From: Erpetoichthys calabaricus
Lineage: Eukaryota > Chordata > Cladistia > Polypteriformes > Polypteridae
Direction: 5' to 3'
DNA: 64,000 nucleotides
Assembly (NCBI RefSeq): GCF_900747795.2
Contig: NC_041394.2
Span: 290,349,564 to 290,413,563, forward strand
Positions 35,601 through 46,164 of the stretch are shown here, one piece after another. Below the pieces are notes generated by a model. The model was given only the letters and a program-made list of their open reading frames with translations, searched no databases and was not told where the DNA came from. The translations under genes were made by a program, and so were the position numbers. Each line of letters begins with the position of its first letter. The stretch's first letter is position 1.

Positions 35601-36308
35601 GTACTATTACCTTTAGCCATTTTCCATTAGGTTATGTGTCACCTGAGAGATAAACCAGCATTACTGTTCTTTACTGATTACATAATTTGATATTTTTTTT
35701 GTTTACCCTTCAGAAGTGTATGAGATTATTTATATTACTTTATTATTTTTTACAAAATACACAATATAACAAAGTTTTAAAATGTATAAGTTACATCATT
35801 AAACAACTACACTTTCATCTTTTACTAAACTGGCACTGTTCATTGCTTTTATTTTTCTCATTTAGGTAGAAAAAAACTGCGGCTCTATGAATACCTCCAT
35901 GAAGCACTGTGTGACTCAAATATGTCTGATTCAATACAGTGGGTGGACAAAAGTAATGGCACTTTTCAATTTGTGTCAAAAAACAAAGAGAAGCTGGCAG
36001 AACGTTGGGGGAAGAGAAAGGGCAATCGAAAAACCATGACTTACCAGAAAATGGCTCGTGCCTTACGGAACTACAGCAGGACTGGTGAGATTATTAAGAT
36101 TCGGAGGAAGCTGACTTATCAGTTTAACCCAGTGATTTTACAAAGACTAAATCCCACTCACACACTGGGACGAGATGGATTGTTTTACCAGTATATACCT
36201 ACAGACCATGGAAACTATGCTGTAGACAACTGGCAAAGTGGTCACAGCCACTACAATTATGACTCTCTGCATGATCTCAATTATTCGGTCATACACTCAG
36301 CTACATAA
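32676..36308 (+). CDS. spic: Spi-C, ETS-family transcription factor
   Basis: SPIC binds purine-rich GGAA sites through a C-terminal ETS domain. In mammals it acts in red-pulp and iron-recycling macrophages and in B cells. Predicted coding exons are 32676-32678 (ATG only), 33006-33099, 33462-33574, 34316-34421 and 35866-36308. All have AG/GT borders, the phases join without conflict, and the total is 252 residues (human SPIC, 248). The N-terminus reads '[20 protein letters not shown]', close to human SPIC. Exon 4 has 'QENQLV', exon 5 '[15 protein letters not shown]'. The ETS domain covers about residues 109-192, with recognition helix '[13 protein letters not shown]' (DNA-contacting Arg 170 and 173) and 'RRKLTYQF'. 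The tail is rich in Tyr, Asn and His ('[19 protein letters not shown]'), also as in SPIC. A Spi paralog follows about 10 kb downstream. Confidence 0.93.
33299..33356 (+). repeat. Dispersed fish repeat in SPIC intron
   Basis: The phrase 'gacgcttttatccaaagtga' with 'cttacaaagc' is found scattered through many fish genomes. Only about 55 bases are present. Confidence 0.5.
34680..34995 (-). repeat. Probable LINE fragment in SPIC intron
   Basis: The block with 'aatggcactcagttttcttt' and 'ccagga gtgcaaag'-like text resembles, on the minus strand, a non-LTR retroposon 3' region of fish. No open frame remains. Weak call. Confidence 0.3.
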
Positions 36309-36448
36309 TTTTTGTCTGGAAGACATGAACTATAAAAATTAAAGAGATTCCTAACAGGGTGTTTGACAATATGCAAATAATAATACCTTCAAATGATGAA
36401 GTTTATCTCACAAATCACAGTGAATAATGGATTTTGATCAAATTTCAA

Positions 36449-36471
36449 AATAAACACATTTGAGGAATAAA
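36449..36471 (+). terminator. spic: SPIC polyadenylation signals
   Basis: Two AATAAA hexamers lie 140-160 bases after the SPIC stop codon (36449-36454 and 36466-36471). A TGT/TTT-rich stretch follows. Which is used cannot be told. Confidence 0.55.
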
Positions 36472-36857
36472 AGACAAATCATTTATAATACAGTGAAAAT
36501 CATGTCAGGTCCAGAATTTTTCTGATTGTAATCATCATTTAAAATGATTAAAAAATGTAATTTGTGCTCTTGTGTTTACTTTAAAAATGGCAGCTGATTT
36601 TGCTTGACCCTAATATGCTTTGCAATATGATACTGTTTTAAAATGAATCCATTTAAAAGAGCAAACACCTGTTCCTCTCAACAAGAAGAAATGCTGTTCT
36701 GTTTTCTCCCATTTAAAGGAAGTAAGTGAATTAATCAAACCACTTATGAATGAACTTCAGTTACCCATTGATAAAAAAATCCACACAGAAAAAAACAGAC
36801 CCTGCTTAGGTCAAAATTTACAAATAGAATTCATAACTTTCTAACAAGTTTGTAACA

Positions 36858-36970
36858 TCCATCCATTTTGATAAACCACTTATACAGAGCAGGGTCACAG
36901 GGAAGCTGCGGCCTTTCCCTTAACGCATTGGTTGCAAGGCAGGAACAAGACTTGAATAGGGCCCCAGTTA
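36858..36970 (-). repeat. Old V-SINE-like relic
   Basis: Reversed tail ('catccatccattttgataaa') and 'gcaaggcaggaacaag', as in the good minus-strand copies. Confidence 0.5.
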
Positions 36971-36974
36971 CACT

Positions 36975-37460
36975 TACCACCTTTGATACTCTATGGCCGT
37001 TAGTTTTTATTTATGGTGGTACAGTTTTTAATACCAGCTTAAATTACGCTTTGCATGACCTTCTGTGTTTAAAAGGGCTGTTCTTTGGATATTCCAGTTT
37101 TCTTCTGTGTCCCAAACTCAAAAGGGTTAGGTGAACTACCAATATTATAAAATAGACAGGTGTAAATGTATACATACCCTTCATTAAACTATCTTCCCAC
37201 TAAAGGTTGACTCCTGGCAATAATACTGCTATTGCTCACCAAGACTCTAGAAGAGCGAAAAAGATACAATTAATTGTTCTTCCTTAGCAGCTATACTATT
37301 ATCAGTGTTTACTTTAAATATATGCATTCATTTACAAGAAATCATAAATTTACAATGTAAAATCTATAAAGACTATCACACCTACAGTCAAGCCAGTTGT
37401 CATTATTTCTGTTTGATGCATGTCACTGTTGCTTCTCATGAGTTAACTACTTACGTTTTA
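36975..37460. other. Nothing recognised
   Basis: No feature identified downstream of SPIC up to the next transposon end. Confidence 0.4.
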
Positions 37461-37463
37461 CAG

Positions 37464-38720
37464 TTTTCTCAATCGCTAAGATAGTTCATGAAAACAATCC
37501 ACCATTTTCTCAAAATTATAAACATAATATCATAACCACACACTAATTTCTACAAATCTTAGACTTTAATCACAAAAGGAAATATTCCACTTGACATAAT
37601 CCCTTGGATTTAAATCAAACTTTCTTTTCAGATGGCACACAAACACACAGACTATAGAGATTATTCATTGTACTGTGGTGATATTATTTCAAAACACTAA
37701 TGTAAAAATGTGTTACTGCAGTAAATCATGAATGATATATTTTTAAAATCAACATATATACATTTTGTATGTCATACAACTGCCATCAACAAAAGATATA
37801 GAAGAGTTCAGGTACAGTAAAATACTGTAAAGCAAATTAAAAGAAAATCTAGATTTACCGTACAACAAAGTGATGCTGGGAAAGAACTACTCAGGATAAA
37901 AAAACACAATTCAAAATAAAAATACAATAATAAATAATTCCATAAGTACAGTAATCAACAATATTAAATAAAGAATATAAGGTCAAAAATGCAGTAAGAG
38001 TTGGTACATATAATTTATTAACATTTCTCTGTTATCATCCTCATTTTCCTCAGCATCTTGTCTCCAGGCTGGGTCAGGCTACATAACTTCATCCACCCTG
38101 ACAAAGCCCTGGGGCATCTTATTCACCCTTGCACAGATTCCAATGCAATGTCCCAATAGGCCTTTGCCACTGCCAGTAGAAGTTTTTTCTGCTCACAGAA
38201 ATTCCTGTCACATACATTCCAAAGCCATACTGAGAAAAAAAACCTCCTCTATGCTGTTGAGCAATTGGGAATATTTTTGGTAGAAACAGACTGGAAAGCC
38301 TTGGATTGTTAGTGAACCATTTGAGAACCACAGCAGAAAGGTAGAAAATGACGCTATCCAAATAACAAAATAGTATGACTACTCTGACTGTCCCAGGTCC
38401 CTTTGTTTATGTTAAAGTAGGTAAATCCTGATGGTGACAGAGGAAACCAAGAGGTATGTCATGTTATAAGGGCACAGGATAGTATGTACTGTAGGTGGAG
38501 CACTTCAAGATGGCAGATACCAGTGCGTAGTATCACAATGTCTCCATGCTCACCAAGGACTTCTATAATGGTGTGCTTTCTTATAATGTCACATCCACTT
38601 CTCCTCTTTGTGAGGTCACATCTTGCCTCATCGTTGAAGATGTACTAATGTGGGGGGAAGTCATAATAAAAAACACTCTTTTAGCAGATAACTTTTTTGA
38701 ATACATACATTTCAACACAA
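37464..38720 (-). mobile_element. Second, poorer IS630/Tc1-type transposon
   Basis: The left end ('cagttttctcaatcgctaag') matches the left end of the element at 7314. Inside, the minus strand has a worn transposase fragment at 38119-38361 ('WFTNNPRLSSLFLP', compared with 'WYTNNPRFSHIFLP' in the other copy). The right terminal repeat was not found, so the copy is truncated near the hAT insertion. Confidence 0.65.
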
Positions 38721-38934
38721 ACTTTGTTTATTGAAACTAGGGAATTGGGAGCCCGGGATTCCCGATGAAACTGCTGTAAGTCCTGGGAAAATGGGAACGG
38801 CCAAGCTCGCATATATAGCGTGTAAAAATCGATCAAGAAATAACAGAGTTATAGTTGAAAATAATTAAGGTGGTGCCATTGCTGCAGCTTGCACTTCATC
38901 AGACAACAGCTTTGAACAGCAACTTGAAATTGCA

Positions 38935-39390
38935 ATGCGTCAATCTGTTGAATCCACATTATCTGTGGCAAGAAACTTGCCATCACAGAATGATGACAAG
39001 AAACTGGATGCATCAGTAAAAGCTGAAGTGGCAGTGTTTCAGAGCAACGACAAGTGCGGGCGTTGTTTAGAACAAGTGTATCAGTATCTGATGATTGTGC
39101 CGCCTACTTCAGTGGAGGCAGAGCGTGCTTTCTTAGTGGCTGGCGTACTTCTGCACAAAGGTGCGTTCTTGCCTGGACGACCGCATGCTGGACACGTTAA
39201 TAATAATAATAATAAATTACATTTATATAGTGCTTTTCTCAGTACTCTAAGCGCTATCTACACAGGGAGGAACTGGAAAGTGAATCTTCCACAGTCTCCT
39301 TACTGCAAAGCAGCAGCACTACCACTGCGCCACCTGTGAAGACGTTGTGCTTTCTGCACTCTTATTACCACAACTAAAGATACATGTACT
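38935..39390 (+). pseudogene. hAT transposase C-terminal dimerisation region
   Basis: The frame contains 'LEQVYQYLMIVPPTSVEAER' and 'AFLVAGVL', the conserved hAT C-terminal dimerisation motif. The SINE at 39199-39345 interrupts the text after 'PHAGHV'. The N-terminal zinc finger and the catalytic core are absent. The remnant is not functional. Confidence 0.88.
39199..39345 (-). mobile_element. Short tRNA-derived SINE inside hAT
   Basis: Same family as 26765 and 59270, here with a TAA-type tail on the left and the tRNA-like head on the right ('ccaccactgcgccacc'-like). A short repeat, ACGTT, may be its target duplication. It entered after the hAT element. Confidence 0.82.
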
Positions 39391-39905
39391 TATATGACAG
39401 CATGAACTGCTTGTAGATAAGGTTAGTCTTTTATTTGTGTCAACATATTGCAGTAGTTTTATTAAAAATAAGTGTTGGTCGTTCTAAAACCGTTCATATG
39501 TGAGATGCCCGTGCACTGTGTCATGCCCGGGATTCCCGGGAATGAAATGTGGGATTCCCGAATTCCCGGGGATGGGTAAACCCATCCGGGAATGGATGCC
39601 CTAATTGAAACTAATTCAATTTCAGGATTTTAGAATTTTTGTAAATTTATTAAAAATAAAACACTCAAAATAATCCGATTGACACAAATATTCAGACCCT
39701 TTACTTAGGGTTAGGCCAAGCCAAGTTTAAATGTTTCTTTTTTCCTCCGTCTATGTTCATTTTTCCTTATTGCTCTTGCTTTACATTACTTTTTATAATA
39801 TACAGTAGTTCTGTTTATTATTTTCTCTAATTATATATTAACTCTTTATTTTAGTCTATTTAAATATTATGTGGTCAAAGTGGAAACATTAATATTAATA
39901 TTATG

Positions 39906-42264
39906 CAGCTCCTGTGGACTCTATCGTCCTGCTGGGAGACTTAAACGCTTACGTTGGCAACGTGAGTGTGAAACTTGGATAGGTGTGATTGGGAGGAACG
40001 GCTTCCCCGATCTAAACTCGAGTGGTGTTGGACTTCTGTGCTGGCCATGGATTGTCCATAACAAACACCATGTTCGAGCATAAGGGTGTCCATAAGTGCA
40101 CTTGGTGCCAGGATGCCCAAGGTCGCAGCTCGATGATCGATTTTGTAATTGTGTCATTGGATCTGCGACCTTAACTCTTGGACACTCAGGTGAAGAGAGG
40201 GGCTGAGCCGTCAACTGATCACCACCTGGTGGTAAGTTGGATCAGATGGCGGGAGAGGCTGCCGGACAGACCAGGCAGACCCAAAGTATAGTGAGGGTCT
40301 GCTGGGAACGTCTGGCGGAGGAACCGGTCAGAAAGATCTTTAACTGCCACCTCTGGCAGAACTTCAGTCTCATTCCGAGGGAGGCGAATCCACAAACCTG
40401 GTGGTGGACAGCTAAGGTTCGAGAGGCTGTCAAGTTGAAGAAAGAGTCCTATCGGGTCTGGTTGACCAGTGGGACTCCAGAGGCAGCTGAGGGGTACCGG
40501 CGTGCCAAGCGTGTGGTGGCATCGGCTGTTGCAGAGGCAAAAACTTGGACATGGGAGGAGTTTGGGGAAACCATGGAAAATGACTTTTGGTCGGCACCGA
40601 GAAGGTTCTGGCAAACAGTCAGGAGCCTCAGGAGAGGGAAAGCGGTGCTCCATCAACACTGTATACAGTGGAGACGGGGCCCTGCTGACTTCAACTGCAG
40701 ACGATATTGACCATTGGAAGGAATACTTCGAGGATCTTCTCAATCCCACCAGCATGTCTTCCTTAGCGGAAGCAGAGCTGAAGGACTCTGAGGGGGGCCC
40801 CTCCATATCAGGGGCCGAGGTCACCGAGGTAATTAAAAAGCTCAGAGGTGGCGGGGCCCCGGGGTGGACAAGGTCCACCCTGGGTTCCTCAAGGCTCTGG
40901 ATGTTGTGGGGCTGTCCTGGTTGACACGTCTCTGCAGCATCGCATGGACATCGGGGGGCAGTGCCTCTGGATTGGCCAATCGGGGTGGTGGTCCCCCTTT
41001 TTAAGAAGGGTGACCTGAGGATGTGCTCCAGCTATAGAGGGATCACACTCCTCATCCTCCCCGGTAAGATCTATTCAGGGGTGCTGGAGAAGAGAGTTCG
41101 GTCGATAGTTAAATCTCAGATTCAAGAGGAACAATGCGGATTCCGTCCTGGCCATGGAACACTGGACCAGCTCTACACCCTGGCCAGGATCCTGGAGGGG
41201 GCACTGGAATTTGCCCAACCAGTCCACACGTGTTTTGTGGATTTGGAGAAGGCATTCGACCGTGTCCCTCGAAGCATCCTGTGGGGTGTGCTCCAAGAGT
41301 ACGGGGTACAAGGCTTGTTGTTACGAGCCATTCAGTCCCTGTACAGGAGGAGCAGGAGCTTGGTCCGTATTGCCGGTAATAAGTCAAACTCATTTCCTGT
41401 TGAGGTTGGACTCCGCCAGGGCTACCCTTTGTCACCGATTCTGTTCATAAGTTTTATGGACAGAATTTCTAGGCGCAGCCAAGGAGCGGAGGGGGTCTGG
41501 TTCGGTGACCTCAGAATCTCGTCTTTGCTATTTGCGGATGATGTGGTTCTGTTGGCTTCATCGGACAGTGACCTCCAGCTCTCACTGGAGTGGTTCGCAG
41601 CCAAGTGTGAAGCGGCTAGGATGACAGTTAGCACCTCTAAATCTGAGGCCATGGTTCTCTGCCGGAAAAGGGTGGAATGCTCTCTCCTGGTTGGGAATGG
41701 AGCAGGAGGTTGACAGACGGATCGGTGTGGCATCCGCAGTAATGCAGGTTCTGCAACGGTCTGCCGTGGTGAAGAGAGAGCTGAGCCAAAAGGCGAGGCT
41801 ATTGATTTACCAGTCGATCTACGTTCCTACCCTCACCTATGGCCACGAGCTTTGGGTAGTGACCGAAAGATCAAGATAGCAGACACAAGTTGCTGAAATT
41901 AGTTTTCTCCGTAGGATGGCTGGACTTTCCCTTAGAGATAGGGTGAGGAGTTCAGTTATCCGGGAGAGACTCGGAGTAGAGTCGCTGCTCCTCCGCATTG
42001 AGAGGAGCCAGTTGAGGTGGTTTGGGCATCTGGTCAGGATGCTCCCGGACGCTTCCCTAGGGGGGTCTCCCACTGGGAGAAGGCCACAGGACAGACCCAG
42101 GACATGCTGGTGAGATTATATCTCCCGGCTGGCCTGGGAACACCTTGGAGTCCCCCAAGAGGAGCTGGAGGAGGTGGTCGAGGAGAGGGAGGTCTGGGCT
42201 TCCCTGCTTAGGCTGCTGCCCCCGCAACCCGACTTCGGATAAGCGGTGGACAATGGATGGATGG
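39906..42264 (+). mobile_element. RTE-type (Rex3-like) LINE, 5'-truncated
   Basis: The element is 2.36 kb with a 12-bp target duplication, ATTAATATTATG (39894-39905 and 42265-42276). It starts inside the endonuclease ('DSIVLLGDLNAYVG') and runs through reverse transcriptase ('PVHTCFVDLEKAFDRVP', 'LLFADDVVLLAS'). It ends with the RTE-like tail 'ERSQLRWFGHLVRM' and a short ATGG repeat. ORF2 is broken by shifts between the pieces 40237-40710, 40961-41713, 41691-41879 and 41916-42113, so it is inactive. The start codon and most of the endonuclease are missing. Confidence 0.9.
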
Positions 42265-42276
42265 ATTAATATTATG

Positions 42277-42905
42277 TAGTATCAATGTGTGATTTGAGGT
42301 TCTCTTATGTTACTTGTATTTTGTAAATGGATCCCCAAGAGGCGGAACCACCAATTCATCACTGTTTATGGACAGACCACTGCCCCATAAAGGAAGGCTA
42401 GGTATTGAAGTTCAGGTGGTTTGTTTCAATGCATTTAGGTTGATTTTATCGGTTTTTGTAAGTACTGTGATTTTCATTCATTTTTTTGCTCTGGTTCTCA
42501 ACTTTTTGATATTGTTCTTTACTTATTCGTGTCGATTTCAATTTAAGACTTTTTTGACTTGGATTGTTCCTTTGAAGATTCTATTGATTTTTTTTTCATT
42601 TCATTTAATAAATCCCCCTTTATTACGATTTTTTGTGGTCTTGCTCATTACTGGGGGTTGATGGCAACCCCTGCCTAGAAGGGGGTTTTTACTGAATTTT
42701 TGGAGATTACAGAATATATTTTAAAATTTGATAGTGAAGTGCATTTTGACACAGAGTAGGCTGAAGTCAACCACTCAAGCAGAAGCCAGGCTACCTTCTG
42801 GCGCACCTCCTCTGAGCAGGTTGGTGAAATTTAGGCCTGCTTCCCTGACTATATTTGAATGCCTCACAGCACTTTGGCCACTTTGTGAGATAAACCACAA
42901 CAATC
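42277..42905. other. Unassigned insert inside Tc1-type element
   Basis: Together with 39711-39893 this forms about 0.8 kb that separates the two halves of the Tc1-type copy. It has T-rich runs and 'ctgggggttgatggcaaccc', but no family was recognised. Confidence 0.35.
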
Positions 42906-43409
42906 AATACTAGGTTAAAGCTCATTTGGCAGTGATCACAATCTGGAGTCTTCTTGGATATGACATGACAAGCTTTGTACACCAGAATTTGGAGATTTCC
43001 TACCATTCTGCTCTGCAGATCCTCTCAAGTTCTGTCAGGTTGGATGGAGATTGTCAATGGATAGCTGTTTTCAGGTCTCTCCACAGATGTTTGACTAGGT
43101 TCAAGTTCAGATTCTGGTTGGGTCCCTCAAGAACTTTTATAAGGTTGACCCTAAGCCACATCCATGTTGTCTTTGCTTTGTGCTTAGGATCACTGTCCTG
43201 TTGGAAGGAGAACCTTCTGCCCAGTCTGAGATCCAGAGCACTCCTTTTCATTAAGGATATCAATTGGTTTTTGATTTGTCATTGTGTAACACTGAGTATT
43301 GCTTCATGAGAGAAAAAAATGAATTTAGATTATTTTAGCACAAAGCTGCAACATAGCAAAATATGAAAAAAGTGAAGGGGTCTGAATACTTTCTAAATGT
43401 GCTGTATTA

Positions 43410-44330
43410 TTACTTGTTTGAATCAATATAATCAAATGAATAATTAAATTCCTTTACTTCCTTCTATGTGCCCCTATTTACATAAAAAAATAATCAAATA
43501 AAGAAAATGTTCTTTGTTTAGTTAAAATAAAGTAAAAAATGTCATGAACCTAAAGCACAGGGTGTTTTTAACTTACCTAATTTTAAAATTAGATAATGTA
43601 ATAAGTAGCCAGCAATAAGCAGTGAGTTTTAAATGAAAAGGGAACTGGAAGAAATCGAAAAGTCCAAAAAAACAAACCAATGGTGGAAAATGTAAAGATG
43701 TGAAATGAATAAACAAAGCTCAAGAAGTAAGTCAAAGCTGAGATACAATGCTGAATTTCGTAGCTAAGACGGACAGAGGCAAATCAAGCAGATGTTAAAC
43801 AAAGTCAAAGAACATAAGAAGAATTCATGATCAGCATATACTAATAAGAAAAAGAAGAATCTGAACTCTCAGACAACAGATGGAATGCACATGCCGAGTT
43901 TCATAGTCACTTTGATGAGGCCACGTTTCATCTTGCCAGGTAATTGTACAGCAGCCACCAACAAAAAGGCCGGTGCTCATAAGTAGAATGTAATTCACTT
44001 TCAACATCTTTGAAATAAAAAATATAACTAATGAATTCCTTGCTCTTTGAAACCATTTGAAAAATTTTAAAAGACCAAGGAACAGAATTAAATTAAAGTA
44101 GTCAGCCAATTCATGATAGAATTCAGGAAAAAAAAACAATAGTGCTCTAAACCATAGTTTCATGGTTTGGATTGCAAAGTGTCTAGTGTTTCTTTTACTT
44201 TATTTGCTCAATTCTGTTCATCTATGTGCAGAAGCAATTACATAAATAACACAAAAACATATCTAGTTGCCCAGAATGTAGTTAGCATTTATAAATGTGA
44301 ATGTTGATATAGTATACCATACCATTTACT
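43410..44330. other. Nothing recognised
   Basis: AT-rich DNA. No feature identified. Confidence 0.4.
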
Positions 44331-44334
44331 AAGA

Positions 44335-44610
44335 CCATTTAATCCTGGGCAGGGTTGTAGGGGGCTGGAGCCTATCCCAGTAATCATATAGCACAAGGCA
44401 GGAATAGCACCTGAAAAGGCTATTATAGGGTGAACACACTCACATGCAAACACAAACCACACACATCAGGAACAACTGTCCTTGGATGTGAGGAAACTCA
44501 CACAGACATGGGGAGAATGCAATAACTTCACGCAGGGAGGACCCGGGATGTAAACCCTGGTGTCTTTAGTGCAAGGTAGCAGCAATAACTCTGCTCCACC
44601 CTTGCCTACA
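44335..44610 (-). repeat. Old V-SINE-like relic
   Basis: Ordered blocks match the minus-strand SINE: 'ctggagcctatcccag', 'cacaaggcagga', 'cacacagacatggggagaat', 'cacgcagggaggacccggga'. The age is intermediate, since the core is still easy to read. Confidence 0.75.
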
Positions 44611-45600
44611 TATAACTTCTCTTAAAAACACTTTATTATATAAAAGCCAGAGACTGGGCTAGCAGGAACATAGATCAGTTTCCTACTATGTAATTAACTA
44701 CACGGCTTTGATTACAATGCAGCACACATGAGAAAGGAATTATAACAAATGATATTAGCAAATGCTGGTTTTAATGTAAATAAATACAACCACAGAATTT
44801 AATTTCATAGGCAATTAATGCATGACAAACCTAAGCCAAACAATCCTTCTCAATTTGAGTCAGACTAAGGTTAGTTTATTGTACCTTCTACAAATCTCTC
44901 CTGATTTAAGACTATCAAACTTTTACCCCACAAGAGGTGTTTAAAAGTTTCATTCCCTTGCCAAAATGTGCACACTACACTAATTTGGCAAAGTACAATA
45001 CAGAAACACAAAAAAATGATATCTAACTGACTATTGCACAATCTGTTGTAACAGCACGGTCTCATCTTTAATGAATTATATATTACTATCAAAATTACAC
45101 ATATTAGAAGAATATACACAGATAAAAGGAAAAACATTATTTGTTTGCTAATCTCAAAGGAAATACATAAGCGTTTTCCTTTACAATATTATTTAATCTC
45201 TGATTTGCTTTTCCTCTACCTTGGATTGAACCCCAGCCTACAGGTTGTCAATCTCATCAGAGTGGAACTGAATCTAAACTAACAGACTGAGCTAAGAAAA
45301 CATTTCTGTAACACTGGAAATTTTTGTAACAATAATAATAATAAACTACTACAGTATAGTATATCCTGTAAATGACTAACCAATAGCTACACATTTATTC
45401 AAGTTAAAAAATAATATCTAAAGACCAAATACATGTTTTTTGAGTATATTTTAAACAGTCACTATTCAAACATATTCTGCATTTAAATGTAACTAGTGGT
45501 CCAATGTATTGTCTGGAATTTGCCCAGCTGCTTCCGTGAACCTGCTGTCAGCTGCAATATTATGATACTGCCTGAATTTAGGGGCACTAAAATGTTTCAG
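44611..45600. other. Upstream of second Spi gene, nothing recognised
   Basis: AT-rich DNA. The promoter and any untranslated exon of the downstream Spi gene may lie here, but no clear signal was found. Confidence 0.35.
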
Positions 45601-45603
45601 TTT

Positions 45604-45606
45604 ATG
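45604..45606 (+). other. Candidate start-codon exon of second Spi gene
   Basis: ATG followed directly by a good donor (GTAAGA at 45607) repeats the SPIC arrangement, in which the first coding exon ends exactly after ATG. Joined to 46165 it would give [12 protein letters not shown] second ATG followed by GTAAAG lies at 46072, but its intron would be only about 90 bases. Neither is proven. Confidence 0.35.
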
Positions 45607-46164
45607 GTAAGAAACTTATCCCTAGGTCTGCAATGAGGGTTTCTGCTGATAAGGTTATGTGGTCTCGGATTATTGATGTTGTGGTTGGAACTATAGCAGC
45701 TGGAAGATAAAGGCTTACTGCACCATTGAATAACAGTCATTCTCAGTCAATAATGAAGCAGATATAAGAGTACAGTAGTGAGTGCCTGCCTCACAAGCGA
45801 TCATCCTTGCAGCAATATCAGGATTCCTGTTTATAAGGTAAATATGTGATACTGTTAATGTCTAATAAATATGGAGCCATACAAATATAATTTACAATGT
45901 ATTTTACATTGTACTACATGCTGAAAAAAGGAGAAGCGACTTATTTAATTTTAGAGCTATTTTTCACAACAGTTTTTGCTTGTTTATCTGATAGGTTGCA
46001 ACAATTGACTGCTTTCTGAGTTGAGATTTTGTTTCTAGAAGTGAGTCTGCCATGAAAGTTTGAGGTGAATTATGGTAAAGTGTATTGCTAATTTGTAGAT
46101 TCTTAATAGTGTAATTTTTAAAGTGTCACTGAGAAATTAAAATATCTATTTTGGGCTTTTTAAG

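Larger units (their letters stand above)
38738..39603 (+). mobile_element. hAT transposon, deleted
   Basis: The ends read TAGGGAAT... and ...GATGCCCTA. Both are flanked by a perfect 8-bp duplication, ATTGAAAC (38730-38737 and 39604-39611), the hallmark of hAT insertion. Subterminal repeats of 'cccgggattcccg' lie at both ends. Only the C-terminal dimerisation part of the transposase is left, and a SINE is inserted in it. Confidence 0.93.
39635..43406. mobile_element. Tc1-type transposon split by later insertions
   Basis: The left piece (39635-39710) ends in 'acaaatattcagacccttta'. The right piece (from about 42908) continues 'gctcatttggcagtgatcac', and these adjoin in intact fish Tc1 copies. 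On the minus strand at 43054-43263 part of a transposase survives ('FSFQQDSDPKHKAKTTWMW', 'HLWRDLKTAIH'). The right end is 'gaatactttctaaatgtgct'. Most of the gene is deleted. The intervening 3.2 kb consist of the RTE LINE and about 0.8 kb of unassigned DNA. Confidence 0.65.

Noticed and set aside
40219-40878. 219-codon minus-strand frame
   Set aside because: It is antisense to the LINE reverse transcriptase region, which is the real coding strand there.
46072-46074. ATG with GTAAAG as alternative start exon of the second Spi gene
   Set aside because: The intron to 46165 would be only about 90 bases and the donor is weaker than at 45604. Kept only as a fallback.
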